Assembly: GCA_017473775.1 (NCBI GenBank) | Contig: JAFUJH010000052.1 | Coordinates: 17,514 to 81,513, forward strand | Origin: Ruminococcus sp. | GTDB lineage: Bacteria > Bacillota > Clostridia > Oscillospirales > Acutalibacteraceae | Direction of reading: 5' to 3' | DNA: 64,000 bases | Shown here: in pieces, positions 16,147 to 25,692 of the stretch | Numbering within the stretch: position 1 is the stretch's first letter | How the letters are laid out: the number at the start of each line of letters is the position of its first letter | The notes under the pieces: generated by a model | Told to the model about the DNA's origin: nothing | What the model saw: only the letters and a program-made list of their open reading frames with translations | The model's database searches: none | Translations under genes and position numbers: made by a program

Positions 16147-17885
16147 TATGCACTCACCTCCGCATAACCTTCTTCAAGTTTTTTCTGTGTTGTATAGAGT
16201 TTGGCATATCCGCTATTCTTAGCCATTAACCGGTTGTGTGTGCCGCTTTCCTTCAATTCTCCGGATTCCATATAGTAGATAAGATCCGACGGCACGACAT
16301 TGGCAAGACGGTGCGAGATAACTATAACCGCTTTTTCTGCCGATAACGCCTTGATATTTGCCATAATGATAGCTTCGCTTTCAATATCGATATTGCTTGT
16401 GGCTTCATCAAACACATAAATATCTTTATTGGCAACCAGATTTATAGCAAGGGCAAGTCTTTGCTTCTGACCGCCCGAAATGTTCGCCGCATCCTCAGTG
16501 ATGACCTTATCAAGTCCACCGTTTTCACGGATAAAGTCGGAAAGGTTCACCTTTTCAAGTGCCCCATAGATTTCTTCATCAGTCACATCTTTATTTGCAA
16601 GCATAAAGTTCCCTCGCACTGTCTCGTTAAAAATATATGTATTATAACTGACAACGGCAAGATGTGAATAGTAAGACTCGCGAGAAAGACTTTCGAGTTC
16701 CTTTCCGCCAACCGTAACAACACCGGCCTTCGGTCGGAACGCACCGAACAGCATATTAACGACTGTAGATTTGCCGCATCCTGACTCACCCACAATGGAG
16801 GTCATGCCTATTTTAGGGAAGGTCATAGATATGTTTTTAAGCACATCACGCTTACCGTCATAGGAAAAGGTCACGCTATCAATCTTGAGTTCTGTATCTT
16901 CAACTGATTCGTCTCCCCAAATGGGATCGGGTTGTTCAAGCAAAGACAGGATTTTCTTGCCTGCCGATGCACCATTCATTGCAACATGGAAAGCCGAGCC
17001 GAATGCACGAAGAGGCAGGAAGAAATCAACCGCTACAAGAATCAGAAACAATGCCGCAATCGGCGCAAGACCCCAGTGTACAACCGACAGAATTGCCATA
17101 GCAATGCCGAGACCTGCACCGCCGTACGCCACCAAGTCCATAATAGTTGTGCTGGCAAGTTGCATCACGAGAACCTTCATGGTGATTTTGCGGAAATCCC
17201 CGCTTGCTTCGTTCATTTTTTCATGCTGTGCTCCGTCAGCCTTAAAGATTTTGAGCTCTTTAAGTCCCTGAACGCTATCCAGAAAGGAGTCACCCATGGA
17301 GGTATACTTGCCCCAATACTTTGCAAATATCTTCTTTGCGTATTTGGATACGGCGATGATAGAAACAGGAATCAGCGGAACACAGCAAAGCAGAACTACC
17401 GCCACACGCCACTCAATCCATACGGTAATACCAAACAGAATAAAGGGTGCAAGCATAGCGTAGAAGAACTGCGGAATATAGGAAGAATAGTAGAGGTCAA
17501 GCTGCTCCACACCTTCCATAGAAACCTGTGTGAGTCCTGCCATGCTCATTCCGTCGGTAGAGCGAACACCTAAATTTACGATTTTATTATAAACACGCTC
17601 ACGCAGGTCCTTCTTTGCCTTTCTGCCAAGGAGATCTTTCAGGTCACCCACCAAACGAGATGCGATATAACGGATTGCAATTCCGATGATCGCGCAAACC
17701 GCAGGCCACAAAAAGATAACTGCACCTCCGCTGTATTCACCATAGTGAATGGCGAGATTGATTGCCCAGCAAATACTCGCTGTGATACCCACATTAGCAA
17801 ACAAGCCGAGCACCATCAGACCTACAGTGTAAAATATATATTTCTTATTTCCTCCGAGCAATCGGAGTAAATTCTTATCTATCAT
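16146..17885 (-). CDS. ABC exporter half-transporter (CydD-like)
   Basis: 579 residues with an N-terminal six-helix membrane domain (about 18-300) and a C-terminal ATPase. Walker A is GESGCGKST, the signature is ISGGQKQR, Walker B is IYVFDEATS, and SHRLANV forms the H-loop. It starts one base before the stop of the FtsX-type permease gene and overlaps the next half-transporter, so translation is tightly coupled. Both ATP sites of the presumed heterodimer look competent. Substrate unknown. Confidence 0.85.
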   Translation of the reverse strand: MIDKNLLRLLGGNKKYIFYTVGLMVLGLFANVGITASICWAINLAIHYGEYSGGAVIFLWPAVCAIIGIAIRYIASRLVGDLKDLLGRKAKKDLRERVYNKIVNLGVRSTDGMSMAGLTQVSMEGVEQLDLYYSSYIPQFFYAMLAPFILFGITVWIEWRVAVVLLCCVPLIPVSIIAVSKYAKKIFAKYWGKYTSMGDSFLDSVQGLKELKIFKADGAQHEKMNEASGDFRKITMKVLVMQLASTTIMDLVAYGGAGLGIAMAILSVVHWGLAPIAALFLILVAVDFFLPLRAFGSAFHVAMNGASAGKKILSLLEQPDPIWGDESVEDTELKIDSVTFSYDGKRDVLKNISMTFPKIGMTSIVGESGCGKSTVVNMLFGAFRPKAGVVTVGGKELESLSRESYYSHLAVVSYNTYIFNETVRGNFMLANKDVTDEEIYGALEKVNLSDFIRENGGLDKVITEDAANISGGQKQRLALAINLVANKDIYVFDEATSNIDIESEAIIMANIKALSAEKAVIVISHRLANVVPSDLIYYMESGELKESGTHNRLMAKNSGYAKLYTTQKKLEEGYAEVSA

Positions 17886-20156
17886 TTATTCAACTCCTTT
17901 CAGAGCCTCAACCATATCAATTTTCTTATTCTTTCTCGAAACCATAAGACCAACAAGGAGGGATACACCGAATGTGAGTGCAATGCTGACCACATAGGTC
18001 AGTATGCCAAGGGTGAGGCTGAGTTCGTATTCACTGACAAGGGCGGTAATCAACACATTAAGCACACCAACGCCTGCAGGAATACCGAGCAATACACCGA
18101 TAACAGTCAACCATATATTCTGACTTATCAGCAGTTTGCCGATATGTTTATCACGGAAACCGAGGACTTTAAGAGTTGCAAGTTCACGGTGTCGTTCTAC
18201 ATAACTCATAACGCCAAGATTATACAGAACAACAATGCCAAGAACGACGGCAGCCACTACCAGCACCACAATCATCACATTCATAATTTCCATAAAGGTG
18301 TCGTAACTGTCCATGATCGTATCCTTGTCTTGCTTACCTGAAATAATGGCAGAGTTTTCGATGTCTTCCGATGCCTTATCCGTATAGATAGAGCCGATGT
18401 GATATTCTATACCGATGCTATCGGCATAGGTGTCGGTCATTACAATACATTCACTGACAAGGGAGCGTGTGTAGCCTGCAACCTTTACTTTATAGGTCTC
18501 CTCGCTTCCGTAGGGAGAAAACTCAATCGTATCGCCGATTTTGGCAGTATCTTTCAGTCGCAGACAGAGATACACGCCGTCATCGGTCAGGTTCATCAAT
18601 TCGTTTTCTTCTGTAAGGAAACCAACCTTGCCGCCATCTGCACTGTAAATATCAAGGGTTATGGTTTTGCCCTCATAACTGATACCGCTTGAAGCCTGCC
18701 AATCACCATTCACCTTATTTGCAAGAGCAATAGAATCCTCGTTTGCAGCAGATTCCGAAAGAATAACCTTTGTAGTGTAATTGCTAATATCGTTATCCAG
18801 CATACCGAGAAAACTTTCCATCGTATCCTTCATACCGAGTCCACCTACAAGCAGAACAGTACAGCCGATAACACCTACAAGTGTCATGGCACTGCGGGAT
18901 TTATGGCGGAGAATATCCCGAATATTCCACTTTGTGCCAAAAGGAAGTTTATTCCAGAAGGGCAGTTTTTCGATAATACTCTTTTTCATTGCCTTTGGGG
19001 TATAAGGACGGAGGGCATCGGCGGCGGTTCCTTTCAGCATTTTCTTTACTGACAGGAAACTTATCAGAGTCAGGAACACAAGCATTACCGCCATAACAGG
19101 AATACAGAATCCGGGCATTACAAGATCCCACCCAGGCAGATCCAGGTATGTACTCATCATTCCGTTAGGACTTATGATAAGCGACGCCACAATGTAACCG
19201 AGAACAACACCAAGCACCAAGCCGATAAGACCAATCATAAGTCCATAAGAAGTATAGTGCATCAGTATCTTTCGGTCACGGAAGCCAAGAGCTTTCAGCG
19301 TGCCGATTTGCACCTTTTCATTGGCAGAAATACGGTGCATTGTTGTTACCATTGTCAGAATAGCGATAGCAAGGAACAGCACAGGTAGAATAGAGCCCAT
19401 TGTTTTGCCTTCTTCGGCTTCACTCATAACACCTGCATAGGAATAGTGTTCATCCTTTGTAGTTACAAGGAAAGTCGTGCCTGTGGCATCCTTAATTTCT
19501 TCTTCAAGGTCTGCCTTGCCCATATCGGAGATAATGTTGATCTGGGGATAGAACGCCATACCAAGAACTTTTTCCAGTGTTTTCGGCGTAACATACGCAA
19601 AACCAAAGGCTTCGTAATCAGGCATAAGTTGATTTTCATCGGCAACGCAAATAAGGTTTTCGCCGCTTTTAACAAGTCCTGCTACCTTGCCCGAAATTTC
19701 AGCACCTGTGTATGTGAAGGTCAGTTCATCACCGATTTTAATATCATTGGCATCTGCAAACTTATCTGAGAGCCAAATGCCGTCAGAGCTTTCATCATAC
19801 TGAGCACCGTCCATAACAAGCATTGTGGAAACGGTATAGTTTTCGGAAACATTGAGAGCAACAGACTTTTTGGTGTCCTTAATCCCTACATTTATATTAA
19901 AATAGCGTGTTGCGGCATCTACGCCGTCAATGTCTTGTATGGCTTTGATGTCATCCTCTGTAAAGCCGGACTCGGAATATATGCGAAAATCGGCATAGTT
20001 TGTTTCTTCTAAAAAAGTGATTGCATCGTGCTCAAGGCTTTTCCATTCCATATTAAAACCAAGGAAAATGCCTACACCAATGGCAATCATAATGACCATG
20101 GAAATAAACTGCGATTTATAATTCCACGCAGTACGGAACAATTTTCGTATCAGCAT
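17886..20156 (-). CDS. FtsX/MacB-type ABC permease
   Basis: 756 residues. One N-terminal membrane helix (about 15-35) is followed by an extracytoplasmic domain (about 40-250). A first FtsX core of three helices (about 258-375), a second helix/extracytoplasmic unit (about 425-625) and a second FtsX core (about 630-745) follow. This duplicated layout is that of Gram-positive MacB-like permeases that do mechanical work on, or export, lipids, peptides or toxic molecules. Its ATPase gene lies three bases upstream. The stop is one base before the CydD-like gene, so four transporter genes form one operon. Confidence 0.85.
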   Translation of the reverse strand: MLIRKLFRTAWNYKSQFISMVIMIAIGVGIFLGFNMEWKSLEHDAITFLEETNYADFRIYSESGFTEDDIKAIQDIDGVDAATRYFNINVGIKDTKKSVALNVSENYTVSTMLVMDGAQYDESSDGIWLSDKFADANDIKIGDELTFTYTGAEISGKVAGLVKSGENLICVADENQLMPDYEAFGFAYVTPKTLEKVLGMAFYPQINIISDMGKADLEEEIKDATGTTFLVTTKDEHYSYAGVMSEAEEGKTMGSILPVLFLAIAILTMVTTMHRISANEKVQIGTLKALGFRDRKILMHYTSYGLMIGLIGLVLGVVLGYIVASLIISPNGMMSTYLDLPGWDLVMPGFCIPVMAVMLVFLTLISFLSVKKMLKGTAADALRPYTPKAMKKSIIEKLPFWNKLPFGTKWNIRDILRHKSRSAMTLVGVIGCTVLLVGGLGMKDTMESFLGMLDNDISNYTTKVILSESAANEDSIALANKVNGDWQASSGISYEGKTITLDIYSADGGKVGFLTEENELMNLTDDGVYLCLRLKDTAKIGDTIEFSPYGSEETYKVKVAGYTRSLVSECIVMTDTYADSIGIEYHIGSIYTDKASEDIENSAIISGKQDKDTIMDSYDTFMEIMNVMIVVLVVAAVVLGIVVLYNLGVMSYVERHRELATLKVLGFRDKHIGKLLISQNIWLTVIGVLLGIPAGVGVLNVLITALVSEYELSLTLGILTYVVSIALTFGVSLLVGLMVSRKNKKIDMVEALKGVE

Positions 20157-20159
20157 AGT

Positions 20160-20861
20160 TTACCACTCCACTTCATCGGCACTCATAGGAGCAGTTTGTT
20201 CCTCATAAGATTTAATTTTGCCGTTCTTTACCCGGATGACCACATCTGCCATCTTGGCAATGTTTTGATTGTGGGTAACAACCACAATGGTCTTGCCGTA
20301 GTTCTTCGCCATAGAAAGCAGGAGTTTCAGAACAAGCACACCTGTTTCGGAATCAAGTGCACCGGTCGGTTCGTCGCAAAGGAGAATTTTGGGATTTTTT
20401 GCAAGAGCACGAGCAATGGATACTCGCTGCTGTTCCCCGCCCGAAAGTTCTGACGGGAAATTATGCAGGTGGTCAGCAAGACCTACCTCGGCAATCATCT
20501 TTTTCGGGTCAATAGCATCTTTGGAAATGTCCTTTACAAGAGCGACATTTTCATAAACCGTAAGCGTCGGAATGAGGTTGTAGAACTGAAACACAAAACC
20601 GACGGTAGAGGCACGGTAATCCGCAAGTTCGTTGTTTGATAATGTGGAAATATCTTTACCATTCACGATAATCTGTCCGCCTGTAGGGCTGTCCAGACCG
20701 CCCAGCATATTAAGCAGTGTACTTTTACCTGCACCGCTGGGGCCAAGAATAACCACAAACTTTCCCTCGTCAAGAGTAAAGCTTACACCGTCCAGTGCCC
20801 TCAACTCGTGGTCACCGCTTGTATAAACGCGGGTAACATCCTTAAATTCTACGATAGACAT
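20160..20861 (-). CDS. ABC ATPase, MacB/LolD-type
   Basis: 233 residues with Walker [10 protein letters not shown], the Q-loop region [13 protein letters not shown] typical of the MacB/LolD group, signature LSGGEQQR, Walker [13 protein letters not shown] and the switch VTHN. It energises the permease encoded next. It is the first gene of the 13.6-20.9 kb operon. Its upstream region has a ribosome binding site (AGGAGG) and two matching inverted repeats, so regulation by a dimeric repressor is likely. Confidence 0.88.
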   Translation of the reverse strand: MSIVEFKDVTRVYTSGDHELRALDGVSFTLDEGKFVVILGPSGAGKSTLLNMLGGLDSPTGGQIIVNGKDISTLSNNELADYRASTVGFVFQFYNLIPTLTVYENVALVKDISKDAIDPKKMIAEVGLADHLHNFPSELSGGEQQRVSIARALAKNPKILLCDEPTGALDSETGVLVLKLLLSMAKNYGKTIVVVTHNQNIAKMADVVIRVKNGKIKSYEEQTAPMSADEVEW

Positions 20862-20880
20862 ATTGACTCCTCCTATATAG

Positions 20881-20943
20881 TAGTTAGCGTTGGCTAACCA
20901 ACATTTCTTAATATAGCGGCGACTCGATTAGCCGCCGCTAACT
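20881..20943 (-). promoter_or_regulatory. Twin inverted-repeat operators upstream of exporter operon
   Basis: GTTAGC-N4-GCTAAC at 20883-20898 and TTAGC-N4-GCTAA at 20928-20941 share arms and spacing, 45 bases apart, directly upstream of the first gene. The first resembles DtxR/IdeR-type metal repressor boxes; a TetR-type repressor is the alternative. No regulator gene is adjacent. Confidence 0.55.
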
Positions 20944-21173
20944 CAATATTAAAGTATACACCGAATTTCCCCAAAAGTCAATTACTTCAAGAGATTTATA
21001 CGAAAAACTACATTTTTCTTCTCTGTTGGGTTAAATTAAACCAAGGCTTGTTTTTTAAGTGGGACTTAAATATTATGCAAAAGCAGAGTGGCAATGCACA
21101 AACACATTACCGCTCTGCTTGATTTGCAATTAAGAGTCAACACGGCGATAGTAGAATCTCCGTATTTTTTCTG
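20944..21173. other. Intergenic region between phn and exporter operons
   Basis: It holds the phn terminator (21077-21120) and a small palindrome at about 21029-21043 (GGTTAAATTAAACC-like). No gene is seen. Confidence 0.5.
21077..21120 (-). terminator. Terminator of phn operon
   Basis: On the minus strand AAGCAGAG...CTCTGCTT arms of about 16 bp (two imperfect pairs) are followed by TTTTGC, about 50 bases after the phnX stop. Confidence 0.7.
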
Positions 21174-21956
21174 TCATTTTTCGATTCTTTCAATTAAATC
21201 GCACAGTTCGCTCATGTTGCTAATCACATAATCCGCACCGCATGCTTCATACACCTTACGAACACGCTCTGCTTCAAGTGCTTTATGCTCGGGAGAAAGT
21301 GCCTCATACTCGGCTTGAGCGTATCCCATAACAGAACTGCCCTCGATAATTCCAACAGAAATCACACTTGCGTTTTTGCCTTCTTTAATATCTGCAACTG
21401 TATCGCCAACCTTTATTGCAGCATTTACGCTGCTGACACCAAGTGCTTCAAGATTTCTGAACACCATATACGGATAAGGTCTACCCTTATTTTCAGTGTG
21501 GTTTGGGCAAAACCAAGCATCAGGCTTGTATCCCTGTTCCTCTGCGGATTTTGTTACAATCTCCATCATTTCGATTGTGTAGCCTGTTGTTGAGCCGATT
21601 TTTATACCGCGATTTCTAAGTTCCGCAACAGCATTGAGCACGAACGGCTTAGGGGTACTGAATTTATGGAGAATACGGAAAATTGCTTTTTCACTTTCTT
21701 CGTAAATTGCATCAACATCCGTTTTGCTCCACATTCTGCCGTGTGCCTTATTCCACTCCTCAGTTATGCGGGGCATTTTCATCATTGTGTGGATATGATC
21801 CCACTTAAGCATTCCCATCGGCGTTCTTACTTCTTCAATTGTTGGTGCAATACCGAAGGATTTGAAAGCTTCCATAAAAGCCTCAACAGGAGCAAAAGAA
21901 CCGTAGTCAACAGTTGTACCTGCCCAGTCAAAAATTACCGCTTCTATTTTTTTCAC
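21174..21956 (-). CDS. phnX: Phosphonoacetaldehyde hydrolase
   Basis: 260 residues, the usual length. It cleaves phosphonoacetaldehyde to acetaldehyde and phosphate, the second step of 2-aminoethylphosphonate breakdown. HAD motif I is FDWAGTTVDYG, with nucleophile D10 and the Ala at +2 diagnostic of PhnX. The cap Lys that forms the Schiff base is in MGMLKWDHI. Motif II (STTGYT) and the acidic motif III (VGDTVADIKEGKNA) are present. It lies ten bases downstream of phnW, the enzyme supplying its substrate. The acetaldehyde made here could feed AdhE. Confidence 0.93.
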   Translation of the reverse strand: MKKIEAVIFDWAGTTVDYGSFAPVEAFMEAFKSFGIAPTIEEVRTPMGMLKWDHIHTMMKMPRITEEWNKAHGRMWSKTDVDAIYEESEKAIFRILHKFSTPKPFVLNAVAELRNRGIKIGSTTGYTIEMMEIVTKSAEEQGYKPDAWFCPNHTENKGRPYPYMVFRNLEALGVSSVNAAIKVGDTVADIKEGKNASVISVGIIEGSSVMGYAQAEYEALSPEHKALEAERVRKVYEACGADYVISNMSELCDLIERIEK

Positions 21957-21965
21957 ATTGCCACC

Positions 21966-23051
21966 TCATCTTGAAACAAAATCCGCAAAAATGCCATAAA
22001 GCTTTTCAATGTCCTCGGTATAGATTTCACCGATATTTCCAATACGGAAAACATCCGCATCAGTAACCTTACCGGGATAAATAGCATAGCCTCTGTCTTT
22101 GATAAAACGATACATTTCTTCAAATGAGAAATTCGCTGCATCGGGATAAAGAAATGTAGTGATAATTGGACTCTGATTACTATCAAGATATGTACTAAAA
22201 CCAAGGCTTGTCATTTTTTCAATCAACAAGCGATTGTTTTCGGAGTAACGAGCACATCTTGCTTTGACTCCGCCCTCTGCTTCAAGCTCTTCAAGAGCCT
22301 TTGCAAAGGCAAGCACAACATGAGTAGGAGAAGTGAAACGCCATTTGCCGTCCCTTTCCATGCACTCCCACTGGTCATAAAGATCAAGAGAAAGACTCAC
22401 CGCGTTACCTTCACACTTCTTTAGTTCACTTCTCCGACAGATAATGAACGAGAAACCCGGAACTCCCTGAATGCACTTGTTAGCGGAACTGATAATAAAG
22501 TCGATTCCAAGACCTGCAACATCAATATCAACCCCGCCAAAACTTGACATTGCGTCAACAATAAAGGTTCTGCCCAGAGACTTGACAGCCTTTGCAACAG
22601 CCACAATGTCATTGATAATTCCCGATGTTGTTTCACAGTGTACCATTGATACATGAGTAATAGCAGGGTCGTTTTCAATTTCATTTGCAATAATCTTTGC
22701 ATCAGGAACTTCATTGTATCTGAAGTTGAGGATTTTGTAATCAATGCCTGCGTGCTTTGCGATATCCTCCATGCGTTCGCCGTAAGCACCATTTGCTGCA
22801 ATGAGAAGTTTTCCTTTTTTTCCGACTGAAGAGGTCAGTGTTGACTCTACTCCAAAGGTACCGCTTCCCTGCATAAGAACAACAGTATATTCCTTCTCGG
22901 ATACATGAGCGATTCTAAGTAAATCCTTTCTGATATACTGAGTAATCTGCTTGTAATCATTATCCCAAGTACAATGGTCAACAAGCATCTCCTTCTTAAC
23001 AGTTTCGGTTGTAGTAAGAGGTCCCGGAGTAAGAAGTTTATAGTTAATCAT
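21966..23051 (-). CDS. phnW: 2-aminoethylphosphonate-pyruvate transaminase
   Basis: 361 residues, the normal length. This PLP class V aminotransferase converts 2-aminoethylphosphonate and pyruvate to phosphonoacetaldehyde and alanine. The N-terminal LLTPGPLTTT is characteristic. The PLP lysine is in SSANKCIQG (about 190), preceded by the FIVDAMSSFGG strand that holds the ring-binding Asp. It sits directly upstream of phnX and downstream of the transporter genes, giving a complete uptake-plus-degradation operon that yields phosphate. Confidence 0.93.
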   Translation of the reverse strand: MINYKLLTPGPLTTTETVKKEMLVDHCTWDNDYKQITQYIRKDLLRIAHVSEKEYTVVLMQGSGTFGVESTLTSSVGKKGKLLIAANGAYGERMEDIAKHAGIDYKILNFRYNEVPDAKIIANEIENDPAITHVSMVHCETTSGIINDIVAVAKAVKSLGRTFIVDAMSSFGGVDIDVAGLGIDFIISSANKCIQGVPGFSFIICRRSELKKCEGNAVSLSLDLYDQWECMERDGKWRFTSPTHVVLAFAKALEELEAEGGVKARCARYSENNRLLIEKMTSLGFSTYLDSNQSPIITTFLYPDAANFSFEEMYRFIKDRGYAIYPGKVTDADVFRIGNIGEIYTEDIEKLYGIFADFVSR

Positions 23052-23068
23052 ATTCTTTATCCTTTTAA

Positions 23069-24058
23069 TTATTTACATGACTCAGAGAGACTTCTGTGTT
23101 TTTCAAGAAGTTCTACTGTGAGTGCTTCAGGAAACACCTTTGAGTTTGCAGAAATTGCATCACTGTCAGCAATTTCTCCCTTATACAGTGGCACAGGATA
23201 GTATTCCATAAGGTCTGTTCTGCCGTTTTCGATAATACATTTCACCATTTCCATTGCAAGAGAATTTGTATTATCTCCCTTGTCAACTACTGCAAGAGAC
23301 TCTGTAAGAGTAAAGTTACCCTCTGTAGGGTCTACAAAATCAACAGGAAGACCATCTGCCTTGTCTGCAACAGCCTGATGTCTCAGACCAAAACCGATTG
23401 CAACCTCTCCAGCACGAACTTTTTTAATAGGTCCTGAGCCTGACTGTTCAATATGCGCTCCGGCATTTTTGTAAATATCGGTAAGAATTTCCTTTGTCTC
23501 GTCCTCGCCGTATTCACTGATAAGGGATTGAATCATAAGCCATGCTGTTGATGAACCCTGAATGTCAACTACTGAAATGTAACCTTCATATTCGGGATTT
23601 GCCAAATCTTTAACAGAAGTGGGCATAGCAAGTCCGTTTGCACTGAGCACATCGGTGTTGACAAGTATTGCACCTTGATTGGCAAGGAAAGGAGCATAAT
23701 ATGAGGGATACTCCTCATTGGTGTTCACATCAAATGTTAATTCCTCGAACATCTGATATTCTGCCTGAGCGCTTTCAATATAATAACTGCTCATTGTGAT
23801 AATATCTGCTTCAATGTCCTTGCCCTCTGCAAGCATTTTGCCACCGAGTTCGGAAGTTCCGAAACTCTGGAACACATACTTACCCTCGTAGCCGTTAGCA
23901 TCAAGTGTTTTCTTCATTGACTCAACCGCTTCGTCATCTGCGTTTGAGTAGATAATAACCTGCTCATTTCCATTTGAAGTACAGCCCCAAAGAACTGCAC
24001 AGGCTGTAAGCACCATAACGGCACAAAGAATTGCACTTAATGTTTTTTTGATTTTCAT
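23069..24058 (-). CDS. Phosphonate (2-AEP) ABC substrate-binding lipoprotein
   Basis: 329 residues with a lipoprotein signal (lipobox VLWGC) and the fold of iron/AEP-type family 1 solute-binding proteins (VIIYSNADDEAV start, the GSSTAWLM hinge block and PTEGNFTLTESLAV near the end). Context with phnW/phnX and a matching permease and ATPase defines the ligand as 2-aminoethylphosphonate with fair confidence; by sequence alone it could be taken for an iron-binding protein. The start overlaps the permease stop by four bases. Confidence 0.82.
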   Translation of the reverse strand: MKIKKTLSAILCAVMVLTACAVLWGCTSNGNEQVIIYSNADDEAVESMKKTLDANGYEGKYVFQSFGTSELGGKMLAEGKDIEADIITMSSYYIESAQAEYQMFEELTFDVNTNEEYPSYYAPFLANQGAILVNTDVLSANGLAMPTSVKDLANPEYEGYISVVDIQGSSTAWLMIQSLISEYGEDETKEILTDIYKNAGAHIEQSGSGPIKKVRAGEVAIGFGLRHQAVADKADGLPVDFVDPTEGNFTLTESLAVVDKGDNTNSLAMEMVKCIIENGRTDLMEYYPVPLYKGEIADSDAISANSKVFPEALTVELLEKHRSLSESCK

Positions 24059-25692
24059 ATTGATTTTCCTTTCTTTTTTTGGATTACCGCAAAGAGTCTT
24101 ACGAGACCCTTCACAGCAAGGTTTGTTATTAAAATCAGGATTGACAGCACAAATATTTCATTGAAGTTTGCAAAGTGCTGTAATTCCTTGATTTTTGCTG
24201 TGACAATCATTGTTCTTGTGCTTGCAAGAAAGATAACCGCACTGACGGTTACCATTGCATTCACAAAGAAGTAACTAAACACCTCAAAAAGAGTCGAAAC
24301 GGCGTTTGGAGTTATTATGCGTAGAACAGTCTTAATCCAACTGTCACCCATAAGACGGGCTGTAGTTTCCCAGCCGGCGTTCAACTTTTCAAGACTGCTT
24401 TTCATCATAAGATAAGGAGAAGAAAAATAGTGAACAATATTGCAGATAACAAGTATCGCAAAAGTGTTGTGCATAAATGTGCCTTTGAAGCAGAGCAGAT
24501 ACGCAACGCCGAGAACCATACCCGGAATTGTATTTGTAATAAGTGATATTATATCCGGCAACTTTCCGTAACGGCGGTGTTCGCTTCGTCTTGCAGAAAC
24601 AAGAGCTGTGCCATACACAATAAGAGTGCCAAAAACCGAGGTCAGCAATGCGACAAACAGAGAATTCCTACATACACTCATAAGTGAATCATCTGAAAAA
24701 ATTTCTGTTATGTGTTCAAGTGAAAAATTCATTCTGTATGGCCACTGTTCCACAAAAGGAACAATGAAAATTACCGCAAAAACAGACAACACACAAAGAA
24801 TTATCACAGCTGAAATCAGTCCGAATATAATATCTCTTGCACGGTTTCCGCTAAGTTCAACAACCGAGATTTTGCTGTAGCGGATATTGTATTTGTTAAG
24901 GACAGAAATCAGGATAATACTAAGTATCGACGGTAAAAGCATTATAATTGACACCGCTGAACCTGTGTTAAAATCAGGAAGACTGCCCAACATTTCGTTA
25001 TAAAGCCGTGTTGAAAGAAGTTCAATATTTCCGGCAAGTGCCGCAGGTATACCGTAATCTGTAAAACTTAATGTAAAACTCTGAATAAAGGATACAGCCA
25101 AGGTGCTGATGAGCGGCGTAATAACTGTTGCTAAAAAGCACTTTAATCTGCTGTCACCCATCATCCGTGACACAATCATAAATTTTTTGTCAATATACCC
25201 CATTGTATTGTTGATGAGCATAAAAGATACAGGCAGAGTGTAGATTACATATCCTATGATAAGTCCTGCCATGCCGTAAATATCAACAAAGTGTCCGCCT
25301 AAAAACTTAGTTATAAGACCTTGGTTTCCAAATGAGTAAATAATCGCAAATCCGTATGTAATGGTGGGCAAAAGCATCGGAAACATAATAAGGGTCGAAA
25401 TAATCTTTTTAATTTTTCTGTTTATATTTGTATAGTTAATCGCATAGGCAGGAATAAACGCTAGAACTGTCGTAATAACACCGCTGACAGAGGAAACAAG
25501 AACGCTGTTCCCGAACGCCTTTACAATACTTCCGTCGGAAAAAAGATTGGCATAAAACTTAAATGTTACATTGCCATCCTCGCAAAAAGATTTAAAGAGA
25601 ATTGTAACCATGGGCAGAAGAAGGAAAATGCCAAACAGTATACCTGTGAATACGATGATTATCTTCTGCGGTGAAACCTTATGTTTAATCAT
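24055..25692 (-). CDS. Phosphonate ABC permease, two fused membrane domains
   Basis: 545 residues with about twelve helices: two complete binding-protein-dependent permease domains (about 10-270 and 285-535). Each carries an EAA-like cytoplasmic loop (SRMMGDSRLKCFLATVITPL and ARLMGDSWIKTVLRIITPN). The usual two PhnU/PhnV-type subunits are therefore one polypeptide, as in FbpB-type permeases. It overlaps the ATPase gene (four bases) and the binding-protein gene (four bases). Membrane pore of the AEP importer. Confidence 0.85.
   Translation of the reverse strand: MIKHKVSPQKIIIVFTGILFGIFLLLPMVTILFKSFCEDGNVTFKFYANLFSDGSIVKAFGNSVLVSSVSGVITTVLAFIPAYAINYTNINRKIKKIISTLIMFPMLLPTITYGFAIIYSFGNQGLITKFLGGHFVDIYGMAGLIIGYVIYTLPVSFMLINNTMGYIDKKFMIVSRMMGDSRLKCFLATVITPLISTLAVSFIQSFTLSFTDYGIPAALAGNIELLSTRLYNEMLGSLPDFNTGSAVSIIMLLPSILSIILISVLNKYNIRYSKISVVELSGNRARDIIFGLISAVIILCVLSVFAVIFIVPFVEQWPYRMNFSLEHITEIFSDDSLMSVCRNSLFVALLTSVFGTLIVYGTALVSARRSEHRRYGKLPDIISLITNTIPGMVLGVAYLLCFKGTFMHNTFAILVICNIVHYFSSPYLMMKSSLEKLNAGWETTARLMGDSWIKTVLRIITPNAVSTLFEVFSYFFVNAMVTVSAVIFLASTRTMIVTAKIKELQHFANFNEIFVLSILILITNLAVKGLVRLFAVIQKKKGKSI

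Noticed and set aside
14452-17885. CydDC proper (cytochrome bd assembly)
   Set aside because: The two half-transporters resemble CydD/CydC, but there is no cydAB in the window and the neighbours differ, so I give only the structural class.
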